Part shown: piece after piece, positions 35,963 through 45,347 of the stretch
How the letters are laid out: each line of letters opens with the position of its first letter
Numbering within the stretch: the stretch's first letter is position 1
NCBI GenBank assembly: GCA_903822075.1
Contig: CAIJNK010000014.1
Coordinates: forward strand, 1 to 46,936
From: an uncultured bacterium
GTDB taxonomy: Bacteria; Patescibacteriota; Minisyncoccia; Phycocordibacterales; GWA1-40-21
Direction of reading: 5' to 3'
Length of the DNA: 46,936 bases
Made by a program: the position numbers and the translations under genes
Notes under the pieces: generated by a model
The model's database searches: none
What the model saw: only the letters and a program-made list of their open reading frames with translations
What the model was told of the DNA's origin: nothing

Positions 35963-36274
35963 TTAATGATTAGCGAGGCAAAGCCCGGCGAAAGCATTGC
36001 CTATGCTACTAATCGGATTCTGCACTTTCCGAAGAAGCTGCTCAGCTTCGACTTTTGTGAAGAAACCCGTCTGGTGCGGTTTGGCTGGTTCGTCTTGATT
36101 CGGCGTGACGGCTTCAGCTCTCCAGATTTCGTCCCGGTGCAAATAAACGGTTTTACGACTGGTTACCGGCACCCTTTCGCCCGCAACAAGCGCCGTACCC
36201 ATGATAAAGTACACTGCACCGTGAGAATGAAAAATCCGCGGGTTCTGAACATTGGAATACGTTTGTGCTGGCAT
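35963..36274 (-). CDS. Orphan small protein, unknown function
   Basis: AGAGGAG RBS; MPAQTYSNVQNPRIFHSHGAVYFIMGTALVAGERVPV... ; promoter TTGACA-N16-TATTAT at 36321-36348 (-). Confidence 0.72.
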   Translation of the reverse strand: MPAQTYSNVQNPRIFHSHGAVYFIMGTALVAGERVPVTSRKTVYLHRDEIWRAEAVTPNQDEPAKPHQTGFFTKVEAEQLLRKVQNPISSIGNAFAGLCLANH

Positions 36275-36356
36275 AATCTCCTCTTAATTGTTTTGTCCTC
36301 GTGAAAAGTTTCTAAACATGATAATAGCACTAATAGCTTTTTTGTCAAGTAATTAG

Positions 36357-36441
36357 CGGAGGGTAAGAGATTCGAACTCTTGGTGGGTTTCCCCACGCAG
36401 ACTTTCCAGGTCTGTGCACTAGACCACTATGCGAACCCTCC
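36357..36441 (-). tRNA. tRNA-Ser(GGA)
   Basis: Class II tRNA; GGAGGGT/ACCCTCC; loop CTGGAAA. Confidence 0.92.
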
Positions 36442-36476
36442 GTATTCAGGGAATACTACACTAAAAATGGATTTTT

Positions 36477-37184
36477 TCAAACTATGGTAATATACGCCAG
36501 CATTGCTTCTATATCTTTTGGCTTGTCTCGGCGATAAGAAAAATATTTATCGTTTTCGCAGAAAGTACACTCCAGAGCATCTTGAATATTTTTTACTTCT
36601 ACACCAACGGAGACAAGTTGTTCTTTGATAATGTTTCCGAGGTTTAGATATTTACCACCCCCAACTTCTTTAATTGAAGTTTGGTAGCCCAGAAAATTCT
36701 TCACTACATCAGCCTGAATTTCGAAATGACAATCCTTAATGTGCGGGCCGATTTTTACGTTAATATCCTTAGCGGAACAGCCAAACTTGTTCACAAAAAT
36801 ATTGATCATTTCTAGCGCAATTTCTTTTTGCACTCCCCGCCAACCAGCATGGACAATTCCGGCAAGGGTTTCTTGTTTATTCCAAAAAAATATTGGTAAG
36901 CAATCCGCTGCCGTCACCCCCAGAATTACACCCAGAGTGTCCGTCACAAAACCATCACAGTCAGAAATAACTTTCCCTTTATCACTATCCTTCGCAATCA
37001 CAATCCTGTTGCCGTGCACCAAGCCGGCCAAAATCAGATTATCATCTTTTAAACCCGCTTTTTCCAAAAACTTTCTCCTGTTTTCCTTGTTCTTCTGGTT
37101 CTCATTATCCGAAGTATGAACAACACCAGAATATATTTTCATATTACCATCCGCTTTTGTGGAGAAACCCTTAATAATTTTCAT
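36477..37184 (-). CDS. pgeF: YfiH/PgeF-family multicopper-like protein
   Basis: LVHGNRIVIA, VTAADCLPIFF, AGIVHAGWRGVQKEIA, IGPHIKDCHFEI, ECTFCENDKYFSYRRD. Confidence 0.9.
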   Translation of the reverse strand: MKIIKGFSTKADGNMKIYSGVVHTSDNENQKNKENRRKFLEKAGLKDDNLILAGLVHGNRIVIAKDSDKGKVISDCDGFVTDTLGVILGVTAADCLPIFFWNKQETLAGIVHAGWRGVQKEIALEMINIFVNKFGCSAKDINVKIGPHIKDCHFEIQADVVKNFLGYQTSIKEVGGGKYLNLGNIIKEQLVSVGVEVKNIQDALECTFCENDKYFSYRRDKPKDIEAMLAYITIV

Positions 37185-37189
37185 ACTTT

Positions 37190-38092
37190 TTAATTCAAAA
37201 TCTGAGTCCCTAAAATTGCTTTGATTCTTTGTTCTACTGGAGGATGAGTGCTAAAAAGACCAGAGATTTTTTGACCAGCTGAGCCGAAAGGGTTTGCAAT
37301 GAATAAGTGAGCCGTGGCGTTATTGGCATGTTGCATTGGGATATTTACGCCAGATATTTTCTGCAAAGCGGAAGCTAGACCTTCGGGATAACGGGTTAAA
37401 AGCACTCCGTCCGCATCCGCCAGGAATTCACGCTTCCGAGAAATGGCGAGCTGGATCAGTTTGGCAAAAATAGGTGACAAAATCACAAAAATTATCCCCA
37501 CGATAGCCAAAATATTCCCACCGTTCCCTTCCCGATTATTCCCCCTTCGGCCGCCGGCCAATCCGCCCCGCATAAAAATATTGGCCAAAATGGACACAAA
37601 ACCAACCAGAACCACCACCACAGTGGAAAGCAAAATATCCTTGTTGCCGATATGCGAGAGCTCGTGAGCGATTACGCCTTCCAATTCATTTTTATTTAAA
37701 ATTTGGAGCAAACCCGTAGTCACCGCCACCACCGCGTGTCCCTTGTTCCGGCCGGTCGCAAAAGCGTTTGGCGATGGGTCAGTCACAATGTAAACCTTGG
37801 GCATGGGCAAGCCGGCGGTAATGGCCAGATTTTCCACGATCCGATACAGGTCCACATACTGTTCCTTAGGCGCCAAGACCGCGCCAGACATACTTAAAAC
37901 AATCTGAGCGGACCACCAATAGCTGGCAATGTTCATTAGGACGCTCACAATAATCGCAATATACAATATTAGCGGATTGCCCAAATAATAAGAAATAAAA
38001 TAACCCAACCCAATGATAATCGCCAAAAATACGGCCATTAAAAACCAGGTACGGTGGGTATTCCTTGCCTGCTGGGTATAAACAGTAGCCAT
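37190..38092 (-). CDS. htpX: HtpX-family membrane metalloprotease (M48)
   Basis: PSPNAFATGRNKGHAVVAVTTGLL, GVIAHELSHIGNKDIL, REFLADADGV, STHPPVEQRI. Confidence 0.95.
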   Translation of the reverse strand: MATVYTQQARNTHRTWFLMAVFLAIIIGLGYFISYYLGNPLILYIAIIVSVLMNIASYWWSAQIVLSMSGAVLAPKEQYVDLYRIVENLAITAGLPMPKVYIVTDPSPNAFATGRNKGHAVVAVTTGLLQILNKNELEGVIAHELSHIGNKDILLSTVVVVLVGFVSILANIFMRGGLAGGRRGNNREGNGGNILAIVGIIFVILSPIFAKLIQLAISRKREFLADADGVLLTRYPEGLASALQKISGVNIPMQHANNATAHLFIANPFGSAGQKISGLFSTHPPVEQRIKAILGTQILN

Positions 38093-38103
38093 AAGTTTTT
38101 GCT

Positions 38104-38664
38104 TTAGAACTTCACTTCGACCGGTTGTTTAGCGGCGGCATCACTTTCATCCAAGGTAAAAAGCTCCATCTTGGCAAAATGGAAACGGTTAGCTATGACA
38201 TTACCAGGAAAAGCTTCGACGGCGATATTCAGATCACGAACATTACCATTGTAGAAACGACGGGAAGCCTGAATCTTATTTTCAGTATCGGATAATTCCG
38301 CCTGCAAGCTCAAGAAATTCTGGTTGGCTTTCAAATCTGGGTAGGCTTCAGCAATGGCAAAAACGGATTTCAAGGCACCGGTCAGTACATTTTCCGCTTT
38401 ACCTTTATCAGCCACATTCCCTGCCCCCATAGCGGCGGCGCGAGCCTGAGTTACTTTTTCAAAAGCTGAGCTTTCATGAGAGGCGTAGCCCTTGACGGTA
38501 TTTACGAGGTTAGGAATCAAGTCATAACGCCTTTTAAGTTGAACATCAATGTCAGACCAAGCCTCCTTGGCATTATTAATAAGAGTGATGAATTTATTAT
38601 AAGCAAAAATGGCCCAGATGACCAAAATGACAACAATACCGACTATAACGTAAATAATTGACAT
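38104..38664 (-). CDS. lemA: LemA family protein
   Basis: NKFITLINNAKEAWSDIDVQLKRRYDLIPNLVNTVKGYASHE. Confidence 0.94.
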   Translation of the reverse strand: MSIIYVIVGIVVILVIWAIFAYNKFITLINNAKEAWSDIDVQLKRRYDLIPNLVNTVKGYASHESSAFEKVTQARAAAMGAGNVADKGKAENVLTGALKSVFAIAEAYPDLKANQNFLSLQAELSDTENKIQASRRFYNGNVRDLNIAVEAFPGNVIANRFHFAKMELFTLDESDAAAKQPVEVKF

Positions 38665-38779
38665 ATATTTATTAATTAATATTAAACATGAAAGCCGCTC
38701 CCGACTTCACAACCATTATACCACACTCAAATAATAAATGCTATTGGCTTTTCAACTTACCTATGCTAGAATGGAGGGA

Positions 38780-39016
38780 ATGAACAGTTTGATGTCCATT
38801 TTACCCTATATTCAAATAGTCCTATCAGTTTTGCTGGTGGCCACTATTCTCATGCAAAAATCCGAAGCTGGAGTAGGCGGTTCATTTGGCGGCAGTGATA
38901 ATTTTAACGCCGGTTTTCATACCAGACGCGGTTTTGAATTAAAATTATTTTATTTTACCATTGCCTTATTTATTCTTTTTGTCATTTCCTCTCTTCTGCC
39001 CGTCGTGCTAAAATAG
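38780..39016 (+). CDS. secG: Preprotein translocase subunit SecG
   Basis: LPYIQIVLSVLLVATILMQKSEAGVGGSFGGSDNF...GFELKLFYFTIALFILFVISS; promoter TTGGCT-N17-TAGAAT. Confidence 0.88.
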   Translation: MNSLMSILPYIQIVLSVLLVATILMQKSEAGVGGSFGGSDNFNAGFHTRRGFELKLFYFTIALFILFVISSLLPVVLK

Positions 39017-39085
39017 CAACTAAGTTTTTGCCTTAAAAAGGCCTGGCTTACTTGTAATAATAAAGTAAAGTGCCCGTTTTTATTT

Positions 39086-40831
39086 ATGTCAAACCTTAAA
39101 AATATCTACAAAGGAAAAATGCATTATTTGGGAGGAATAATGAAATCTTTCGGACTGACCGAGAAAGCTATTTTTGTCGTTCTTTGCTTAATCTTAGTGA
39201 TATCCAGCTTGTCCTTATTATGGAAAGTGAATTTCCACTTCATGACGGCCGTGCCGGCTCACGGCGGTTCTTTAAGCGAAGGTGTAGTTGGTTCCCCTCG
39301 ATTCATAAATCCCCTATTGGAATTGTCCGACGCCGACCGCGACCTAACTTATCTGATTTACTCCGGACTGATGCGTGCTACCGCGAACGGAGATTTGATC
39401 CCCGATTTAGCGGAAAGCTATACTGTTTCCCCAGATGACCTGACCTATGATTTTAAAATCAAAGACGACGCTTATTTTCATGACGGACAAAAAGTAACCG
39501 CCGCTGATGTGGAATATACCGTAAAGATGGCCCAGGATGCGACCCTCCGCAGCCCCAAGAGAAACAGTTGGATTGGGGTTGAGACGCAAGTCATCAACGA
39601 TCACGAAATAGTCTTCAAACTCAGTCAGCCTTACTCCCCGTTCCTGGAAAACACCACTCTCGGTATTTTGCCAAAACATATTTGGAATAATGCCACCGCG
39701 GACGAGTTTACTTTCAGTACCTACAACAACATCGAGCCTGTCGGTTCCGGCCCATATAAAATAGACAAGATCAGAAAAAATAGCTTAGGCATACCGGTTT
39801 ATTATGAACTAACCGCATTCAATAAATACGCTTTGGGTGAACCATTTATCACTACTCTCAAGTTTAACTTCTATTCCAATGAAAAGGCTCTTTTGGATGC
39901 CTACCAAAAAGGCGAGGTAGAAAGCACCAACGCTCTGGGCACGCAAAACTTGGACTCTTTAAAAAATAACAAAGGTGACGTGTTGGAAAAAATCTCCCTC
40001 CCGCGCGTCTTTGGAGTCTTCTTTAATCAAAACCAAGCCAAGGTATTTTTGAACAAGGAGGTGCGCACAGCGTTAAACATGACAGTGGACAAGGACCGGA
40101 TCGTAGCCGAAGTCCTTGACGGTTATGGTCAAAAAATAGACGGGCCATTGCCGGAAGGTATTTTACCAGACTCCGAGGCTCAATCCGCCCCTTATGACAA
40201 AAATCAAGCCATAAAAGACGCCCAGGCCCTGCTCACCAAAGCCGGTTGGAAGCAGAACGATACCACCAAAATTTGGGAGAAAAAAATCAGCAAGACCGAG
40301 ACCCAAAAATTGTCTTTTTCCATTTCGACTTCCAATACCTCTGACTTAAAAAAGGCGGCGGATATTCTAAAGGAAGATTGGACTGCCTTGGGTGCACAAG
40401 TAGACATACAAACGTATGATCCGAATGATCTGAATCAGAGTGTAATTAATCAACGTAAATATGACGCCCTATTGTTTGGTGAAATCATCAACCGCAGCCT
40501 GGACTTGTTCGCTTTTTGGCATTCGTCTCAAAGGAATACCGGTTATAATGTGGCCATGTATACCAATAGCAAAGCCGACAAACTCCTGGAAGATGCCAGA
40601 CAGATATCGGACAAAACCGAACGTCTAAAAAAATACGCCCAATTTGAGACTGAAATAAACAATGATGTGCCGGCTATTTTTATCTACTCTCCCGAATTTA
40701 TCTACATTTTACCTTCGAAAGTAAAAGGTTTTGAATCAGGATTGATAAATAATCGGGCCGAAAGATTTGAGGAGGTTTACAAATGGTATATAGAAACAGA
40801 TAGCGTTTGGAATTTTTTACTTAGAAAATAA
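39086..40831 (+). CDS. Membrane-anchored family-5 (OppA/DppA-like) substrate-binding protein
   Basis: GSPRFINPLLELSDADRDLTYLIYSGLM, LAESYTVSPDDLTYDFKIKDDAYFHDGQKVTAADVEYT, EPVGSGPYKI. Confidence 0.9.
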   Translation: MSNLKNIYKGKMHYLGGIMKSFGLTEKAIFVVLCLILVISSLSLLWKVNFHFMTAVPAHGGSLSEGVVGSPRFINPLLELSDADRDLTYLIYSGLMRATANGDLIPDLAESYTVSPDDLTYDFKIKDDAYFHDGQKVTAADVEYTVKMAQDATLRSPKRNSWIGVETQVINDHEIVFKLSQPYSPFLENTTLGILPKHIWNNATADEFTFSTYNNIEPVGSGPYKIDKIRKNSLGIPVYYELTAFNKYALGEPFITTLKFNFYSNEKALLDAYQKGEVESTNALGTQNLDSLKNNKGDVLEKISLPRVFGVFFNQNQAKVFLNKEVRTALNMTVDKDRIVAEVLDGYGQKIDGPLPEGILPDSEAQSAPYDKNQAIKDAQALLTKAGWKQNDTTKIWEKKISKTETQKLSFSISTSNTSDLKKAADILKEDWTALGAQVDIQTYDPNDLNQSVINQRKYDALLFGEIINRSLDLFAFWHSSQRNTGYNVAMYTNSKADKLLEDARQISDKTERLKKYAQFETEINNDVPAIFIYSPEFIYILPSKVKGFESGLINNRAERFEEVYKWYIETDSVWNFLLRK

Positions 40832-40861
40832 TTTATTAGAAGCTTTTATTAATTAAATATA

Positions 40862-42796
40862 ATGAATACAAACAGTAACGTAAATAACAACGGTGAACGA
40901 AGACGCTCGGCGCCTTTTCATGCGGACAGCTCTATTTTGAGGAATATTCCTCGAACCAACAACACTGGCGGGGTAAGCGCAAACACTACCGGACAGCTCT
41001 CCTCAATGCCCGGATTGCAGCATAATGCCAAAAGAAATCTCAAAAATACCCGCCGACCAATGCCACCCAAAAGAAGTAACGCACAAAGCACGCATAAGAA
41101 ATTTGAAGATGTCGTTCCCGCCCTCAAAGAAAACACTTTGAGAATAATCCCTCTGGGCGGCGTGGAAGAAGTGGGAAAAAACATGACCGCCATTGAGTAT
41201 AAGAATGACATAATCGTCATTGATGCCGGTATTCAGTTCAAAACCGAGGAAACGCCGGGTATTGACTACATTCTGCCAAATACCAAATATTTAGAAGAAA
41301 GAAAAGGCAAGATTCGCGCCTTGGTGATTACGCATGGGCACTTGGACCATATTGGTGGTATCCCTTACCTGATTGAAAAACTGGGCAACCCACCTATCTA
41401 TACGAGAGAGTTCGGCGCCCTGTTGATTAAAAAGAGACAGACTGAATTCCCCCACTTGCCGGAACTCAATATAAAAATCTGCGGCAAAGATGATGGTTTT
41501 CTCCCGATTACTCCAGACCTTAAACTGAAATTCTTCGGTCTCACCCACTCCATTCCGGATTCCACCGGAATTGTCATCGAGACGCCTTTTGGTGACATTA
41601 TAAACACCGGTGACGTGCGGGTGGAAAATGAAAACGGCGTTGTGGCCGAAAAAGAATTCGAGCAATATAAGTTTTTCAAAGACCGAAAGGTTCTCCTGCT
41701 CACTATGGACTCGACCGGTATTGAAAAACCCGGCTGGACCATTTCTGAAAATCAGGTCATCAAGACGATTGACAAAATAGTGAGTGAAGTCACTGGGCGG
41801 ATTGTGATTGCCACTTTTGCCTCTCAAGTAGAAAGAATTATTGTCTTCATTAATATGGCTAAAAAGTACGGGAAAAAACTGGTGATTGAAGGCCGAAGTA
41901 TGAAGAACAACGTGGAAGTAATCAAATTTCTGCGACTGGCTGACGTCGAGCATATTATAGCCGTGGAAGATATTGCGGATTATCCGCCTCACAAACTGAT
42001 GATTTTGGCGACCGGAGCTCAAGGCGAGGAATTTGCCGCATTGATGCGCATGGCCAATAATAACCACAAGCAAATTAAACTAAATAAAACTGATACTATT
42101 ATCTTGTCTTCTTCCGTCATCCCCGGTAACGAGCGCGCTATTACCGGTCTTAAAGATAATCTCTATCGTCATGATGCTAAAATCATCACTTATTATGATA
42201 CAGATGTGCACGCCGGCGGACACGGTAAGCGGGAAGAACTAGCTTGGATCCAAAAGCAAATCCCCCACAAATTCTTTATGCCGGTTCACGGACATCACTA
42301 TATGCTCAAGATGAACGCCGATTTGGCGGCCTTTTTAGGTACACCACGAGAGAGTATCATTGTGCCGGACAACGGCAGTATCATCGAAATAATTAACGGC
42401 GAGAAAATTCACGTTCTTAAAGAAAAAGCCCCTTCCGGATTGGTCATGGTGGATGGTTTTTCGATAGGCGATGTCCAGGAAGTGGTCATCCGCGATCGCC
42501 AAATGCTAGCTCAGGATGGTATGTTTGTAATTATTGCCAGTATCAACACCACCACCTGTAAGCTCAAGAAATCCCCCGATATTATCTCCCGCGGTTTTGT
42601 CTACCTGCGCGAATCTCAGGAATTACTGACGGAGACCCGGCACATTATTAAAAAGACGATTGAAAACAGCGCCTCGGGGATGAAACCAATTGACTTTGAT
42701 TATGTAAAAAATAACGTAGCGGACGCTGTGAGTAAATACCTTTTCCAGAAAACCGCTAAAAGGCCAATGGTGATCCCGGTGATTATTGGGGTGTAA
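40862..42796 (+). CDS. rnj: Ribonuclease J with about 90-aa polar N-terminal extension
   Basis: LRIIPLGGVEEVGKNMTAIEY, VITHGHLDHIGGIPYL, GDVRVEN, FMPVHGHHYMLKMNADLA. Confidence 0.94.
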   Translation: MNTNSNVNNNGERRRSAPFHADSSILRNIPRTNNTGGVSANTTGQLSSMPGLQHNAKRNLKNTRRPMPPKRSNAQSTHKKFEDVVPALKENTLRIIPLGGVEEVGKNMTAIEYKNDIIVIDAGIQFKTEETPGIDYILPNTKYLEERKGKIRALVITHGHLDHIGGIPYLIEKLGNPPIYTREFGALLIKKRQTEFPHLPELNIKICGKDDGFLPITPDLKLKFFGLTHSIPDSTGIVIETPFGDIINTGDVRVENENGVVAEKEFEQYKFFKDRKVLLLTMDSTGIEKPGWTISENQVIKTIDKIVSEVTGRIVIATFASQVERIIVFINMAKKYGKKLVIEGRSMKNNVEVIKFLRLADVEHIIAVEDIADYPPHKLMILATGAQGEEFAALMRMANNNHKQIKLNKTDTIILSSSVIPGNERAITGLKDNLYRHDAKIITYYDTDVHAGGHGKREELAWIQKQIPHKFFMPVHGHHYMLKMNADLAAFLGTPRESIIVPDNGSIIEIINGEKIHVLKEKAPSGLVMVDGFSIGDVQEVVIRDRQMLAQDGMFVIIASINTTTCKLKKSPDIISRGFVYLRESQELLTETRHIIKKTIENSASGMKPIDFDYVKNNVADAVSKYLFQKTAKRPMVIPVIIGV

Positions 42797-42823
42797 TAAA
42801 AACCCCTGGAAAATCCTCTAACG

Positions 42824-44017
42824 TTAATTATTCCCGTTCCACGCCCTCACCCCGGCGGTCGTTTTAAGAGTTTGAGTGACATTCATAAAGGTTCCTTCCT
42901 GTCCCGGATCCATGTTGGACATGGTGATCTCCACTCGAACCACACCGTTACTGTTGGCCCCGGTCAGATTGGTAAAGGTCAAGGAATGAACTTGTAAATT
43001 AGCGTTGGTCAGACGAGCCGGATCACCCGTTCCTTGTTTCTCCCAAACCGCACAATTTTGGAGATAGAAAACTGTCGGATCTTTATCCGCATCACTCATA
43101 TGAAGAGACAGCATGGAATAGATCACGGAATCCGAACAAGCCGGATTGGGAGTGGTGGTAGCGGTCACGTTAGATACGTTATTTGCCACCACGATGGTCT
43201 GACCGTTGATATTTACCGGGATGGCCGGAACCACCGTACCGGTGGAGACCTGAACATCCGCCACCGGATTACTTATTTCCAAATCAATGCTCCGACCCAT
43301 AGTCGACAAACCATTTGCACTGGCTAAATCATAGACGATATACAGACAGACCGGGACATCTGGCGTCAAAGAAATAGTACCAGTGGTCGTGGAAAACTTG
43401 TTCTCATCAAAAGAACCAGCGGTGCCAAAAAGGGCAACACCGGCCGGTTTGGTCCCCGAACACTGACCATCGGAAGTGGCATTTTTTGTATACAGACGAA
43501 TGTTTGAAATACTGCTGGTTCCAACCGATCCGGCCTGTCTTAATCTGAAGGAATTAATATCTACCGCCCCACCTTGAGCCAACAAAGTAAATGCCCCGCC
43601 CAAATCCTGATCAGTGCTAGTGGAGAGGATGGTCGGAATTTGCACACCATTTTTCCCGACCGAGACTTGCGGAGCAAGACTACCGGAGCCAATGGTTAAA
43701 ACTACCCCATTATTTATGGTCACTATACCGGTGCCATTGGTCATTAAAAGATCACCAATGGTCATGGTGTTGTCAAAGACGGCATTATTCAAACCGTGAA
43801 TATCAAAATTGGCGGTATCATAAACCCCAGGCACTGTTGCTCCGCCCGTCCCGCCGGAAGTCTGGGACCAATTGGCCGTGGCGTTGGTTGAGCCATTGGT
43901 TGGTCCAATCCAAAAACGATTAGCCGCCTCGGCGGAAGTAATAAATAAACAAACGAGAAGGAAAGAAAAAATCGCAACTCCGAAAACCCACTTTTTTTTA
44001 TTTCTTTCCCTGTTCAT
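42824..44017 (-). CDS. Secreted beta-rich surface protein, unknown function
   Basis: Signal peptide VFGVAIFSFLLVCLFITSAEAANRFWIG; Thr/Gly/Asn-rich. Confidence 0.7.
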   Translation of the reverse strand: MNRERNKKKWVFGVAIFSFLLVCLFITSAEAANRFWIGPTNGSTNATANWSQTSGGTGGATVPGVYDTANFDIHGLNNAVFDNTMTIGDLLMTNGTGIVTINNGVVLTIGSGSLAPQVSVGKNGVQIPTILSTSTDQDLGGAFTLLAQGGAVDINSFRLRQAGSVGTSSISNIRLYTKNATSDGQCSGTKPAGVALFGTAGSFDENKFSTTTGTISLTPDVPVCLYIVYDLASANGLSTMGRSIDLEISNPVADVQVSTGTVVPAIPVNINGQTIVVANNVSNVTATTTPNPACSDSVIYSMLSLHMSDADKDPTVFYLQNCAVWEKQGTGDPARLTNANLQVHSLTFTNLTGANSNGVVRVEITMSNMDPGQEGTFMNVTQTLKTTAGVRAWNGNN

Positions 44018-44037
44018 CCATTTGTTGTACTTAGCAA

Positions 44038-44427
44038 TTATTTACTTTTAGCAGCGGGTGCTCCGGCGGCTGGCTGTCCTTGAATATTCTTGTTCAGGAA
44101 ATCCACGATTTGGCTGATATTGGCCGTGTTTTGATTAACCTGGTCATGCATTCTAATAACGACATAATAGACAAAGTAAGAGCTGAGAGCAATGGCGGCA
44201 CCGAGGATTAAACTAATGATGGCGGTGATAATGATGGCTTTCCTTGTAGTCATGTTATTTTTTATTTGGTTAGTCTCAGGTATAGCTGAGAGATTATTAT
44301 TAAAACTTTCTACTTCTGGCGGCGCTCCGAGATCACTAAATTCCTCCGACGCCACTTTTTTGCTTCGGCTGCGTCTTTTGGGCGGGCCAAAACTTGTTTC
44401 TATTAAACTGTCTCTGGAATTAATCAT
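44038..44427 (-). CDS. Small single-TM protein
   Basis: AIIITAIISLILGAAIALSSYFVYYVVIRMHDQVNQ. Confidence 0.65.
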   Translation of the reverse strand: MINSRDSLIETSFGPPKRRSRSKKVASEEFSDLGAPPEVESFNNNLSAIPETNQIKNNMTTRKAIIITAIISLILGAAIALSSYFVYYVVIRMHDQVNQNTANISQIVDFLNKNIQGQPAAGAPAAKSK

Positions 44428-44520
44428 AAATAATAATTGAACTGTTTTCTATTATACTATTCTTAATAAATTTTTGCCAACTTATTTTTACCACCAAGAC
44501 TCTAACAGAGATAATATATT

Positions 44521-45324
44521 TTAATTGCACGACACCACCAGCCCGTTCTTAATCACCCAGCTGCTAAAGGCGCTGCACGTCCCCGTCATCCCCGCCGTCC
44601 CATCGCTTGATTTGTAACCACTGGCTTGCAGAGACTGAGACCACACCATGCCGGTACTGGTCAGCGTTCCGATATTATTTCCGAGAACGTTAAACTTGGT
44701 GGTCAAGCCGTCAATCACGTTGTCCGTTCCGGTCGTCCCGCTATAAGAACCAAGTTGGATAGTTCCGGTTTCATTGGTATTGACGCCATCTGACGCTTTT
44801 AGGACTGATTGTTCCGCGGCGGAAGTGGTAACATAACTAATTACCACAGCACCATTTCCACCACTCGTCGGAGTAGATGGATAGGCCGGAGACCCGACAG
44901 CTACTCCCGTTGGTCTATCAGAATCGGAACCTTTACCCTGAGTCAGAGTTGTCGCAGTTGCTGAAGGATTAACATAAGATGAACCGCCGCCACCACCACC
45001 CGTAGCGTAAGCGCCAGACTCAACACCTCCGCCACCGCCGCCATAATAACCTCCCCCTCCACCTCCACCAGCACCGTTAGTACTGTAATAACTGGCACCA
45101 GCACCACCTTGCAAGCTGACTACCTGTTCTGTTCCTGCTTGCACGAGTATTGCCCCCGTAGTTGATGAGCAAGGGCGGAGTATAGCGTAAAGTGAGGCTT
45201 CGGTTGGCTTGTCCGCTTTAACTACGAAGTCTGTCACCCACATCTTGTCGTAGGTTTCTTCTTGAACGGCTGGAGTTACTATTGGTTCTATTTCTATACT
45301 TGGTAATTTATTTTCTTCTGGCAT
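44521..45324 (-). CDS. Glycine-rich tail-fibre/adhesin-like protein
   Basis: TYDKMWVTDFVVKADKPTEASLYAILRPCSSTTG, GGGGGGGYYGGGGGG tract, C-terminal SLQASGYKSSDGTAGMTGTCSAFSSWVIKNGLVVSCN. Confidence 0.65.
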   Translation of the reverse strand: MPEENKLPSIEIEPIVTPAVQEETYDKMWVTDFVVKADKPTEASLYAILRPCSSTTGAILVQAGTEQVVSLQGGAGASYYSTNGAGGGGGGGYYGGGGGGVESGAYATGGGGGGSSYVNPSATATTLTQGKGSDSDRPTGVAVGSPAYPSTPTSGGNGAVVISYVTTSAAEQSVLKASDGVNTNETGTIQLGSYSGTTGTDNVIDGLTTKFNVLGNNIGTLTSTGMVWSQSLQASGYKSSDGTAGMTGTCSAFSSWVIKNGLVVSCN

Positions 45325-45347
45325 TTTATTTTTATTAAATTATTAAA

